Origin: Rhodococcus qingshengii
GTDB lineage: Bacteria > Actinomycetota > Actinomycetes > Mycobacteriales > Mycobacteriaceae
Assembly (NCBI RefSeq): GCF_021025955.1
Contig: NZ_JAJNCL010000005.1
Location: 248,001 to 312,000 of the forward strand
Length of the DNA: 64,000 nt
Direction: 5' to 3'
Position 1 is the first letter of the stretch. Each line of letters begins with the position of its first letter. Both the position numbers and the translations under genes were made by a program. This document shows positions 43,552 to 52,016 of this stretch, one piece after another. The notes below the pieces were generated by a model. That model had not been told where the DNA came from and ran no database searches. It saw only the letters and a list, made by a program, of their open reading frames with translations.

Positions 43552-44711
43552 TTGATTCCTTCACTCGTATTGACGTTTTCGGGCGTCGCGTGTTTGCGGG
43601 TGGCGAGCTGCCGTAGCCAGTTCGCTACTGTTCGTGCGGAATCATTCAGTCCCGGAGTGAGATCGGTTGTAGCCGTCGCACGTTCAGCGGAATCTCCGAG
43701 AAGGTCGTCAATCGCGCTCGCGAGGTTTGCCGTGGTCAGATCCGCGTCTCCCAGCATTCGGGCGCCGCCGCGAGTTACGAGAGCCTGGGCATTGTGTCGT
43801 TGATGGTCACCGATCGCGTGCGGGTAAGGCACGAGGACGCTGGGCACCTCTACATGCGAAATCTCGGCGACGGTGATCGCTCCGGATCTTCCGACAAAGA
43901 CATCGGCGCCCGCATATACCAAATCCATCCGGTCCAAGTACGGCAACACCAGCACGTTGTCGAGGTCCTCGACAGCGGCGGAGGCCTCGGTGAAGTACTC
44001 GGGCCCAGCCTTGACAACCAGGCGGATGTTGTTGCGGCCGCGCCACTCGCGCGCCAGTGACAGTGCGGTATCGGTCATTCGGCGAGATCCGAGGCTGCCG
44101 CCGCAGACGATGACGAGGGCCTGTCCTGCCGCCGCACCGAAACTGGCACGTGCCTGATCACGGAGCGCATGCTTGTCGAGGCTGGCGATCTCCCTCATCA
44201 GCGGGGTTCCGACTACCCGAACCTCAGTGCGCTTGAATGCCGGAGCAGTCTCGGAAAATGCTACTGCGACCCGGGAAGACAAGTTCGCGCACAGTCGGTT
44301 TGCCCGTCCTGCCACGGCATTGGATTCGTGGATCAACGTCGGTATACCGGCGAGGTGCGCACCCAGCACGATCGGCAGACTGGGATACCCGCCGGTACCG
44401 AACACGACGTCTATATCGAGTTCACGAATCGTTCTGGCACACTGAATGCCGGACCGTGCGAGTCGTGTCGCTGCTCTTGCACTACCGCGCACACCGGTAA
44501 GGCCTTCGATCTCGGCGGTGTGGAGTCGGTAGCCGGCCGCGGGCACAAGTCTTTCTTCCAGTCGGCCTTTCGCGCCGAAGAAGTCGATCTCGACATCGGC
44601 ATCGGGAATCTGACACAAGGCCTCGGCTACAGCGAGTCCCGGATAAATATGTCCACCGGTGCCACCCGCTCCGATGGCGACTCGCAGAGTCGATCGCGGT
44701 TCGTTTGTCAT
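43548..44711 (-). CDS. MurG-like UDP-GlcNAc transferase (paralogue outside the division cluster)
   Basis: A 387-residue GT28 glycosyltransferase. MurG motifs are present: AIGAGGTGGHIYPGLAVAEA, TLIHESNAVAGRANRL, CGGSLGSRRMTDTALS, FVGRSGAITVAEISHVEVPS and YPHAIGDHQRHNAQALV. MurG adds GlcNAc to lipid I. The GGSQGA loop reads GGSLGS and HEQN reads HESN, so donor or acceptor may differ. No mur, fts or div gene is near, which means it is not the housekeeping copy. The ATG at 44711 gives the conserved start; the open frame beyond runs into transposase debris. It is the first gene of the envelope operon. Confidence 0.87.
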   Translation of the reverse strand: MTNEPRSTLRVAIGAGGTGGHIYPGLAVAEALCQIPDADVEIDFFGAKGRLEERLVPAAGYRLHTAEIEGLTGVRGSARAATRLARSGIQCARTIRELDIDVVFGTGGYPSLPIVLGAHLAGIPTLIHESNAVAGRANRLCANLSSRVAVAFSETAPAFKRTEVRVVGTPLMREIASLDKHALRDQARASFGAAAGQALVIVCGGSLGSRRMTDTALSLAREWRGRNNIRLVVKAGPEYFTEASAAVEDLDNVLVLPYLDRMDLVYAGADVFVGRSGAITVAEISHVEVPSVLVPYPHAIGDHQRHNAQALVTRGGARMLGDADLTTANLASAIDDLLGDSAERATATTDLTPGLNDSARTVANWLRQLATRKHATPENVNTSEGIK

Positions 44712-44904
44712 ACCAGCACTGTGCGTGAGCGAGATTAGAACTCTGTTAGCGCCGACGCTCTGTGTGTCAGGGTTAGTTGAGTCCAGCGGTTCACAGTAAC
44801 CCCGCCTGCAGGCCAAGATTCGGATCAACCCGACGATGACAATTTCCAGCATGGTTCCGGTCAAGGACACTGTCGGGATCAACCCTTACTCCTCGCCGAT
44901 CAGC

Positions 44905-45005
44905 GAAGGGCGCAAACTACGCGACGCCGGCGTCCTCGACGGCAAGAAACCTGGCGAGAAGACCAGCAAACTCACCGCCGAAAGGGCCGAGATCGTCCGA
45001 CTCAC
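44905..45005 (+). pseudogene. possible IS3-type OrfA fragment
   Basis: About 30 codons read EGRKLRDAGVLDGKKPGEKT then SKLTAERAEIVRL, resembling the hinge of actinobacterial IS3-family transposase subunits (REQG-LDG-KPG-LTxEQAEIARL pattern). The sequence stops resembling a transposase after LTF, and no second subunit or terminal repeat was found. The match is short, so confidence is low. Confidence 0.35.
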
Positions 45006-45009
45006 ATTC

Positions 45010-45222
45010 GATCCCGGTGTTTCTGAGTCGGTAACTCGCCCCTTCAACGTCAAAACCCTTCAACGTCAATACCTCTGTGTGATGGACGATTCGGTCGATC
45101 ATCGCGGCAGCGACTGCCCGATCGCCGAACGCGTCACCCCACCGGTCGACCGGCAGATTCGATGTCAGAACAAGTGAGGCATGCTCGTAGCGACTCGAGA
45201 CCAGCTGGACAAACAGGTTCGC
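45010..45222 (-). pseudogene. IstB (IS21 helper ATPase) C-terminal fragment
   Basis: About 70 codons match the end of IstB: NLFVQLVSSRYEHASLVLTS, NLPVDRWGDAFGDRAVAAAM, IDRIVHHTEVLTLKG and YRLRNTGI. The Walker A/B part that should lie upstream (higher coordinates) is missing; the join is near 45222. A 14-bp near-tandem duplication has inserted extra residues (FDVEG) before the last motif. No istA or IS ends are present, so the element is dead. Confidence 0.75.
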
Positions 45223-45314
45223 GTGCCCTCCCCTTGTCCGTGCGGGGGCCGACCCCCGGTATTCGAGGTCGAGTAAAATCCCTGTGATCAGTCCGAGAAG
45301 AGAAAGGGATCGAA

Positions 45315-47243
45315 GTGACCGCGCATACCGAGCAGCTCGAGTTCCAAGCAGAAACACGTCAGCTGCTGGATCTGATGGTTCATTCAATCTATACGAACAA
45401 GGACAGCTTCCTTCGTGAGTTGATCTCCAACGCTTCGGACGCGCTGGACAAGCTCCGCCTCGAGTCTTACCAGGACAAAGACCTCAACGTCGACGTCTCC
45501 GATCTGCATATCGAGATCGACATCGACAAGGCAGCACGCACCCTGACCATCCGCGACAACGGCATCGGCATGTCGCGTGACGAGGTCGTCGACCTGATCG
45601 GCACGCTCGCCAAGTCCGGCACCGCCGAGGTCCGTCGCAAGCTCAAGGAAGCCAAGGATGCAGCGGCATCCGAAGAACTGATCGGTCAGTTCGGCATCGG
45701 CTTCTACTCCACGTTCATGGTTGCGGACAAGGTCACGCTGCTGACCCGCCGCGCCGGTGAAGATCACGCGACGCGCTGGGAATCGACCGGCGAGGGCACG
45801 TACACGCTCGAGCATGTGAACGAGGCACCGCAGGGTAGCTCCGTGACCCTGCACCTGATGCCCGAGGATTCCGAGAACGGCCTGCACGACTACACGTCGG
45901 AATGGAAGATCAAGGAACTGGTCAAGAAGTACTCCGACTTCATCGCGTGGCCTATCCGTATGGATGTCGCTCGTACGTCGACGCCGGCCGAGGGCGAGGA
46001 GCCCGAGGTCACTATCGAGACCGAGACGATCAACTCGATGAAGGCTCTGTGGACTCGTTCGAAGGACGAGGTGTCCGAGGACGAGTACAAGGAGTTCTAC
46101 AAGCACGTCAGCCACGCCTGGGACGAGCCTCTCGAGATCATCCCGATGAAGGCCGAAGGTACTTTCGAATACCAAGCGCTGCTGTTCATTCCGTCGACGG
46201 CGCCGTTCGATCTCTTCATGCGTGAGCGCAAGGCCGGCATCCATCTCTACGTCAAGCGCGTCTTCATCATGGACGACTGCGAAGAATTGGTGCCGGATTA
46301 CCTGCGATTCGTCAAGGGTGTGGTCGACGCACAAGACCTCTCGCTCAACGTCTCTCGTGAAATTCTGCAGCAGGATCGGCAGATCGCTGCCATCCGTCGT
46401 CGTCTGACCAAGAAGGTCCTCTCGACCATCAAGGACATGAAGGCGAACGAGCCGGAGAAGTACTCGACCTTCTGGACCGAGTTCGGACGTGCGCTCAAGG
46501 AAGGCCTGATGGCCGATGCCGACAACCGTAAGACGCTGCTCGACGTCTCGTCCTTCGCCTCGACCAACAGTGAACAGGGCGTGACCACTCTCGCCGAGTA
46601 CGTGGAGCGTATGAAGGACGGTCAGGAACAGATCTACTTCATGACCGGCGAATCTCGTCACCTCATCGAAAGCTCCCCGCACATGGAGGCTTTCAAAGCC
46701 AAGGGCCTCGAGGTTCTCGTACTCACCGACCCCGTGGACGAGATGTGGGTCGACGCTGTCTCGGACTTCGACGGTAAGACCTTCCAGTCGATCGCCAAGG
46801 GCGAGGTCGACCTGGACACCGAGGACGAGAAGAAGGCGGCCGAGGCCGAGCGCGAAGAGAAGGAAAAGGAATTCGGCGCGCTGCTGACGTGGCTGACCGA
46901 AACCCTGTCCGACGACATCAAGGAAACGCGTCTCTCGACGCGCCTGACCACGTCGGCTGCCTGCATCGTCGGCGACGCGTTCAGTATGTCGCCGACACTC
47001 GAGAAGATGTACAAGGCTTCGGGTCAGCCTGTTCCGCACAGCAAGCGCATCCTCGAACTCAACCCGGCACACCCGCTGGTCTCGGGTCTGCGGGAGGCTC
47101 AGGCCGCCAATGACAATGTAGAGAACCTGAAGGAAACCGCTCAGCTTCTCTACGGCATGGCGTTGCTTGCCGAGGGCGGCGAGCTGAGCGACCCGGCGCA
47201 CTTCACGCGTCTGCTGGCCGATCGTTTGGCTCGCACAGTCTGA
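45315..47243 (+). CDS. htpG: Hsp90 chaperone HtpG
   Basis: A 642-residue cytosolic ATP-dependent chaperone. The N-terminal GHKL ATPase has ELISNASDALDKLRLESYQ, IRDNGIGMSRDEVVDLIGTL, SGTAEVRRKL and IGQFGIGFYSTFMVADKV. The middle domain has LYVKRVFIMDDCEELVPDYL and VDAQDLSLNVSREILQQDRQ. An acidic/charged linker (EDEKKAAEAEREEKEKEFG) leads to the C-terminal dimer domain. The GTG at 45315 follows AAGGGA. It is monocistronic and ends in a strong terminator. No CIRCE or HAIR element was seen. Confidence 0.97.
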   Translation: MTAHTEQLEFQAETRQLLDLMVHSIYTNKDSFLRELISNASDALDKLRLESYQDKDLNVDVSDLHIEIDIDKAARTLTIRDNGIGMSRDEVVDLIGTLAKSGTAEVRRKLKEAKDAAASEELIGQFGIGFYSTFMVADKVTLLTRRAGEDHATRWESTGEGTYTLEHVNEAPQGSSVTLHLMPEDSENGLHDYTSEWKIKELVKKYSDFIAWPIRMDVARTSTPAEGEEPEVTIETETINSMKALWTRSKDEVSEDEYKEFYKHVSHAWDEPLEIIPMKAEGTFEYQALLFIPSTAPFDLFMRERKAGIHLYVKRVFIMDDCEELVPDYLRFVKGVVDAQDLSLNVSREILQQDRQIAAIRRRLTKKVLSTIKDMKANEPEKYSTFWTEFGRALKEGLMADADNRKTLLDVSSFASTNSEQGVTTLAEYVERMKDGQEQIYFMTGESRHLIESSPHMEAFKAKGLEVLVLTDPVDEMWVDAVSDFDGKTFQSIAKGEVDLDTEDEKKAAEAEREEKEKEFGALLTWLTETLSDDIKETRLSTRLTTSAACIVGDAFSMSPTLEKMYKASGQPVPHSKRILELNPAHPLVSGLREAQAANDNVENLKETAQLLYGMALLAEGGELSDPAHFTRLLADRLARTV

Positions 47244-47278
47244 TCTCGCACAGTCTGATCTCGTCGTAGCTCGTTCGA

Positions 47279-47321
47279 ACTCCCGGCATCCACCTTCATC
47301 GGTGGGTGCCGGGAGTTTTTT
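47279..47321 (+). terminator. rho-independent terminator of htpG
   Basis: ACTCCCGGCATCCACC (47279-47294) pairs with GGTGGGTGCCGGGAGT (47301-47316), one wobble in 16 pairs, with loop TTCATC and a following T-run to 47321. It lies 35 bp after the htpG stop. Confidence 0.93.
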
Positions 47322-47414
47322 CTTGAACGCCTTCTATTGAGGACCGTTTCTGTCCGCAATGCCTTCTAGCGTAGTTCTCACAGGGCACGAACCCACGAGC
47401 GAAGGAAAAACATC

Positions 47415-47954
47415 ATGAGCGCACCGACCACCACCGTCACCGGCGAGCGCGCGGATTTCCTCCAGAGCCTGCGTCGGCATCGTGAATTCCTTCTCTTCGC
47501 CGTCAAGGATCTCACCGACGAGCAGGCTGCTTCGAGGCCGACCGTCAGCGAACTGTGCCTCGGCGGATTGATCAAGCATGTGGGTCAGGCGGAGAAGGGA
47601 TGGGTCGACTTCATCTTGGAAGGGCCGGCCGGACTTGGTGGAGACTTCGACCCGACCCAGTGGTCGGAAGAGATGCAACAGGAACGGGCGAACGAATTCG
47701 CCATGGTCGAGGGCGAAACCTTGGCAAGCATCGTTTCCGAGTACGAGCGGATCGCGGCCCGGACCGACGAGTTGGTGGTCTCGCTGGACAGTCTCGACAT
47801 CTCGCATCCACTGCCGTCGGCGCCGTGGTTCGAGGCCGGGGCTCGCTGGTCAGCGCGGCGCGCGTTGCTGCATGTCATCGCCGAGACGGCCCAGCATGCG
47901 GGCCATGCAGACATGCTTCGTGAAGCCATCGACGGATCCAAGACGATGGGTTGA
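47415..47954 (+). CDS. DinB/DUF664-family protein
   Basis: A 179-residue four-helix-bundle protein. Metal-ligand positions of the DinB fold are visible: LCLGGLIKHVGQAEKGWVDF with His in helix 2, and ALLHVIAETAQHAGHADMLR with two His in helix 4. The latter is the classic DUF664 end (ETAQHAGHADMLRE). The family is proposed to bind metal and act on thiols such as mycothiol; no reaction is known for this one. ATG at 47415 has GAAGGAAA upstream. Confidence 0.85.
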   Translation: MSAPTTTVTGERADFLQSLRRHREFLLFAVKDLTDEQAASRPTVSELCLGGLIKHVGQAEKGWVDFILEGPAGLGGDFDPTQWSEEMQQERANEFAMVEGETLASIVSEYERIAARTDELVVSLDSLDISHPLPSAPWFEAGARWSARRALLHVIAETAQHAGHADMLREAIDGSKTMG

Positions 47955-47978
47955 TCGTCGGGTTGACCGACTTGATGT

Positions 47979-48001
47979 TTACACATCACATAAATATGTA
48001 A
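47979..48001. promoter_or_regulatory. imperfect palindrome before the flavoprotein gene
   Basis: TTACACATCAC and its counterpart ending ATATGTAA form a loose 23-bp dyad (8 of 11 pairs), ending 12 bases before the ATG at 48013. The AT-rich sequence could also supply a -10 region. No ribosome site is seen, so translation may start close to the 5' end. No regulator gene is adjacent. Confidence 0.3.
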
Positions 48002-48012
48002 CACTAGTGGCT

Positions 48013-49626
48013 ATGAGCACCGAAAAGTCTGCCTTGCAACCGCCGATGCAGTGGGACGCCTGGGGCGATCCGGCCAAGAAGCGTGAACTGTCGGACGCAG
48101 TCACATCCTTGTTGACCGGATTTCTCGGCGTCTCCGCACCGACTCGATCGCGTCTCGCCATCGAAGACGTCCAGGTGACTCCGTCCGCTATGGCTCAGTC
48201 GCATGTCGAAGCGCTGGCAGGGCTCGTCGGGGCCGAGTACGTCAGCACCAAGGATTCTGATCGAATTCTTCGGGCCGGTGGCAAGAGCACCCCGGATCTG
48301 CTTCGCCGTCGTAGCGCCGATCCGCAGGACGCACCGGACGCAGTCGTCACTCCAGGGATAGACGCAGAGGTCGAGCGGGTTCTCCGATACTGCTCTGCCA
48401 ACCGGATCGCAGTGGTCCCATTCGGCGGCGGCACCAGCGTCGTCGGCGGGCTCGATCCCATTCGCGTCGGGTTCGACGCAGTTCTTTCTCTCGACCTGCG
48501 TCGGTTCGATCAACTCGTCGGGTTGGACGAGGAGTCGGGCATCGCGACGTTCGGCGGCGGAACCACCGGCCCACGCGCCGAGGAGCTACTGCGTGAGCAC
48601 GGCTTCTCGGTCGGGCACTTCCCGCAGAGCTTCCTGTTCGCCACTCTGGGTGGGTTTGCCGCTACCCGATCGTCGGGACAGGCGTCGGCTGGATACGGAC
48701 GCTTCGAGGACATGGTCCAGGGCCTCACCGTCGTCACCCCGAGTGGTGTGGTCGAGACCGGGCGCGCGCCGGCATCCGCCGCCGGCCCCGACCTGGGTGA
48801 GCTCTTTGTCGGCTCCGAGGGCACCTTCGGCGTCATCACGCACGTGCGTGTGCGGGTTCACCGCCTGCCCGAGACCACCGTGCGCGAGGGGTGGAGCTTC
48901 CCCGACTTTGCCACCGGCGCAGCAGCATTGCGTGAGCTTGTCCAGGAAGGATCGGCTCCGACCGTATTGCGGTTGTCCGACGAGGCCGAGAGTGGCGTGA
49001 ACCTGGCGACCACCGACAAGATCGGCGAGAACGCCTTCACCGGTGGTTGCCTCGGCATCACCACCTACGAGGGCACAGCTTCGCACACCGCTGAACGGAT
49101 GGCAGAGGCCCGCGCGATTCTCACCGCACACGGCGGAATGTCGCTCGGCGAAGAGCCCGGAAACAGTTGGGAACACGGGCGATTCGATGCGCCGTATCTG
49201 CGTGACGCTTTGCTCGACGTCGGTGCTCTGTGCGAAACCCTCGAGACGGCAACCACCTGGGGTAACCTCGCGAACCTGCGCGCCTCGGTCACCGATGCAC
49301 TGACGAAGGCTCTCGTCGAGCAGGGTACTCAGCCGCTCGTGATGTGCCACATTTCGCACACGTACAAGACCGGCGCTTCGTTGTACTTCACCGTGGTCAG
49401 TGCGCAGACCGAGGATCCGATCGCTCAGTGGCACAAGGCGAAGACTGCCGCGGGCGATGCGATCATCGCGGCCGGTGGCACGATCACCCATCACCACGCC
49501 GTCGGCGCTGATCACCGCCCGTGGATGAAGGACGAGATCGGTGAATTGGGCGCGAACATCCTTCGCGCGGTAAAGAATGCAGTGGACCCTGCCGGCATCC
49601 TCAATCCTGGAAAGCTGATTCCGTGA
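48013..49626 (+). CDS. AGPS-like FAD-binding oxidase (Rv2251-type flavoprotein)
   Basis: A 537-residue flavoprotein of the PCMH/alkyldihydroxyacetone-phosphate-synthase family. The FAD-binding domain shows VVPFGGGTSVVGGLDPI, GIATFGGGTTGPRAEELLRE, HFPQSFLFATLGGFAATRSS and GQASAGYGRFEDMV. The C-terminal part has HTYKTGASLYFTVV, GGTITHHHAVGADHRPWM (His-rich AGPS motif) and LNPGKLIP. AGPS proteins make ether bonds of lipids. The gene overlaps the next, a diacylglycerol kinase, by 4 bp. The same pair occurs in mycobacteria as Rv2251-Rv2252, pointing to a phospholipid or PIM-related role (inference). Starts at ATG 48013. Confidence 0.88.
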   Translation: MSTEKSALQPPMQWDAWGDPAKKRELSDAVTSLLTGFLGVSAPTRSRLAIEDVQVTPSAMAQSHVEALAGLVGAEYVSTKDSDRILRAGGKSTPDLLRRRSADPQDAPDAVVTPGIDAEVERVLRYCSANRIAVVPFGGGTSVVGGLDPIRVGFDAVLSLDLRRFDQLVGLDEESGIATFGGGTTGPRAEELLREHGFSVGHFPQSFLFATLGGFAATRSSGQASAGYGRFEDMVQGLTVVTPSGVVETGRAPASAAGPDLGELFVGSEGTFGVITHVRVRVHRLPETTVREGWSFPDFATGAAALRELVQEGSAPTVLRLSDEAESGVNLATTDKIGENAFTGGCLGITTYEGTASHTAERMAEARAILTAHGGMSLGEEPGNSWEHGRFDAPYLRDALLDVGALCETLETATTWGNLANLRASVTDALTKALVEQGTQPLVMCHISHTYKTGASLYFTVVSAQTEDPIAQWHKAKTAAGDAIIAAGGTITHHHAVGADHRPWMKDEIGELGANILRAVKNAVDPAGILNPGKLIP

Positions 49627-50540
49627 CCGAAACCCGCAGTCAGATCGAGAAGGTTACCGTCCTGATCAATCCGATGGCGGGACATGGTCACGCGCCGGCG
49701 GCAGGACGCAAAGGTGTTGCGCGACTGCGCGCGCGGGGAGTTGCCGTCACCGAGATCATCGGAACCGACGCCGACGACGCCAAGAAGTTGGCGCGTCGTG
49801 CGATCGAGGAGGGTACCGATGCACTCGTGGTTGTCGGCGGCGACGGTGCCATCAGTATCGGACTGCAGGCCGCCGCGTTGACTGATACGCCCATCGGGCT
49901 CATCCCGGCAGGCACCGGCAACGATCACGCCCGTGAGTTCGGTATTCCCACAGGCGATCCCGAAGCAGCAGCCGATGTGATCGCAGATGGTGTCGTGCAG
50001 CAGTCAGATCTGGCGAAGATCACGCTGGCCGACGGTTCCGTCGTCTGGTCGGGAACCATCATCGCCAGCGGATTCGACTCGCTGGTCAGCGAGCGGGCCA
50101 ATCGGATGTCCTGGCCCAAAGGGCCGATGCGCTACAACTTTGCAATGCTCGCCGAGTTGGCGAAGATGAAGCCGTTGCCGTACCGGATCGAACTCGACGA
50201 CGAGGTCATCACGGTGGACGCGACGCTCGTGGCTGTGGGCAACGGCCGCTCGTACGGCGGCGGCATGCTGATCACTCCAGGCGCGTCGAAGTCGGACGGG
50301 TTGTTGGATCTGACCGTCGTCGGGCACGGTTCGAGGTTGCGTCTGGTGCGTCTGTTTCCGCGGGTGTACAAGGGAACTCACATTTCCTTGGATGCGGTGC
50401 AGACGTACCGATCGAAGAAGGTCCGGTTGGTCTCCGAGGGCATCATCGCTTACGCGGACGGCGATCGGGTGGGGCCGTTGCCCATCACGATCGAGGCAGT
50501 TCCCACTGCGCTCAACATCTTGACGCACACGCGGATTTGA
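49623..50540 (+). CDS. diacylglycerol/lipid kinase (DagK, YegS-like)
   Basis: A 305-residue kinase that phosphorylates diacylglycerol or a related lipid, matching Rv2252. The DAGK catalytic domain begins VTVLINPMAGHGHAPAAGRK, with ATP-binding VVVGGDGAISIGLQAAAL and IGLIPAGTGNDHAREFGIPT. Further conserved parts are YGGGMLITPGASKSDGLLD and ISLDAVQTYRSKKVRLVSEG. GTG start overlaps the flavoprotein stop. Length and motifs are normal, so it should be active. Mycobacterial homologues supply phosphatidic acid for phosphatidylinositol mannosides. Confidence 0.92.
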   Translation: MTETRSQIEKVTVLINPMAGHGHAPAAGRKGVARLRARGVAVTEIIGTDADDAKKLARRAIEEGTDALVVVGGDGAISIGLQAAALTDTPIGLIPAGTGNDHAREFGIPTGDPEAAADVIADGVVQQSDLAKITLADGSVVWSGTIIASGFDSLVSERANRMSWPKGPMRYNFAMLAELAKMKPLPYRIELDDEVITVDATLVAVGNGRSYGGGMLITPGASKSDGLLDLTVVGHGSRLRLVRLFPRVYKGTHISLDAVQTYRSKKVRLVSEGIIAYADGDRVGPLPITIEAVPTALNILTHTRI

Positions 50541-50711
50541 GTCGGTTCTGCCGGCCACGTGGTAGCGGTGGTGTCAGACTTCTCGGATGAACGAATCGAC
50601 GAAGTCGGTGCACCGCCGCACTGCGTGGACGTCGGAGCGGTGGCAGCTCATCACCGACATCCCCCTGCTGCCGACATGTTCGCAGTCGGCTGGCGTGAAG
50701 GTCTGAGCAGT

Positions 50712-51896
50712 TCAGGCGCCGTGCAGCGTCAGGACGGTGATCTCGCTCGGTGCGAACACTCGGAATGGTGGACCCCAGAACCCGGTCCCGCGGCTTGTGT
50801 ACAACTGCGTGCGGTCGCCGTGACGGGTGAGCCCGTGCACCGACGGTTGATCGAGTTTGACCAGAAGGTTGAAAGGCCAGATCTGTCCGCCGTGGGTATG
50901 ACCGGCGAGCTGCAGATCCACTCCCGCGGAAGCGGACTGGGTTACCTGCTTCGGTTGATGGGCGAGCATCAGGATCGGCAATTCGGGGTCGGTGCCGGCA
51001 AGGGCCATATCGAAGTTCGCGCCGTGCCCGTCGAGTTTCGATCCCAGAGCGGTGGCGTCGTCGACTCCGGCGATGACCAGGTTGTCACCGCCCTTGGCGA
51101 CGACGAGGTGCCGGTTGTGCAGGGCATCCCAGCCGATCGAGGTCATGTAGTCGAGCCACTCCTGAGCCTCGTGGAAGTACTCGTGATTGCCGGTGACGTA
51201 GACACGAGCGAGTCTGGCCTCCACCGACGCGAGTGGGGTGGTTTGGCCGAGGCGCTGCTCCACCGTTCCGTCGGCAATGTCACCGACGTGGGCCACGATG
51301 TCGGCATCGAGTTCGTTGACTGCCGCGATGACGCGCGCGGACCACTTCTCGCGATTGATCGGCCCGAAATGGGTGTCGGTAATTGCGACTACCCGAAGCT
51401 TGTCCATCCCCGCACCGAGGCGAGGGATGGTGACGTCGACGTGCTTGACCCGTGGCAGCCGCAGGGCTTCCCGATAGCCCCAGACCAGCAGAACGGCCGA
51501 GATGATCAGCGCCGCAACGGCGACAATTCTCGACCGAAGCGGATCCTCCACGCCCCCGAAGAGGAGTCCGAGTCGCAGGACTTCGCCGAGCAGCGTCCAC
51601 ACGAACACGACCCAGACGATTCCGAGGAGCGCATCGCCGACCATGCGAATGGGATCACGATCGGTGTGGCCATGGCTGATCACCATCGAGGCAGGCAGGG
51701 TGATCAGGAGGGCGGCAAACAGAACGGTGCCGAACACTGTGACAGCCGTCGGCCAGTCCGGCCGGATGAACAAACTCCACCAGGGGTACACGAACAGTAG
51801 GGCCAAGATCGACGCGACAATCGCGGAAATGGCTACGATCCGCAACGGGCTGCGGTGCGGAGCTAGGACGACGTCGGTCGCCTGGGGTGTAGTCAC
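50712..51896 (-). CDS. membrane-anchored metallophosphoesterase
   Basis: A 394-residue protein with about four N-terminal membrane helices (to about residue 145) and a cytosolic or external calcineurin-like phosphoesterase domain. The metal motifs are complete: VVAITDTHFGPINREKW, VAHVGDIADGTVEQRLG, VYVTGNHEYFHEAQEWLD, MLAHQPKQV and LQLAGHTHGGQIWP. It resembles YkuE/YaeI-type enzymes acting on lipid or nucleotide phosphates. The GTG at 51896 starts it. The 171-bp gap at its 3' end (50541-50711) shows nothing clear. Stands alone. Confidence 0.9.
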   Translation of the reverse strand: MTTPQATDVVLAPHRSPLRIVAISAIVASILALLFVYPWWSLFIRPDWPTAVTVFGTVLFAALLITLPASMVISHGHTDRDPIRMVGDALLGIVWVVFVWTLLGEVLRLGLLFGGVEDPLRSRIVAVAALIISAVLLVWGYREALRLPRVKHVDVTIPRLGAGMDKLRVVAITDTHFGPINREKWSARVIAAVNELDADIVAHVGDIADGTVEQRLGQTTPLASVEARLARVYVTGNHEYFHEAQEWLDYMTSIGWDALHNRHLVVAKGGDNLVIAGVDDATALGSKLDGHGANFDMALAGTDPELPILMLAHQPKQVTQSASAGVDLQLAGHTHGGQIWPFNLLVKLDQPSVHGLTRHGDRTQLYTSRGTGFWGPPFRVFAPSEITVLTLHGA

Positions 51897-52016
51897 TCCG
51901 TCCAGAGTAAAGGTCCACTCTCTATTAACAAGTGGACGCCGGTCCGCTATTCGCTTGTCGGTGTCTTCGGCTAGTTTCCTGATGTTGAACTTGGTCCGAG
52001 CTCAGGTGGGTGGCAC

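Larger units (their letters stand above)
44712..45314. other. 603-bp gap: mobile-element debris and promoters
   Basis: This gap between the envelope operon and htpG contains fragments of two transposase-type genes (44905-45005 plus strand, 45010-45222 minus strand). It also has a 14-bp direct repeat CCCTTCAACGTCAA at 45040-45053 and 45056-45069. It must also hold the promoters of the MurG-like operon (left) and htpG (right); no HrcA/HspR-type operator was recognised. Confidence 0.55.

Noticed and set aside
45384..47201. Open frame of 605 codons antisense to htpG
   Set aside because: It mirrors htpG, a certain gene, and has the Arg/Leu/Val/Asp-rich composition of the complementary strand of high-GC coding DNA; no domain is recognisable.
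47578..48012. Upstream extension of the AGPS-like flavoprotein frame
   Set aside because: It lies inside the DinB-like gene in another frame and adds a non-homologous Arg/Ser-rich stretch; ATG 48013 gives the natural N-terminus.
50559..51800. Open frame of 413 codons on the plus strand across the metallophosphoesterase gene
   Set aside because: The opposite strand has all phosphoesterase motifs; this frame is its shadow.
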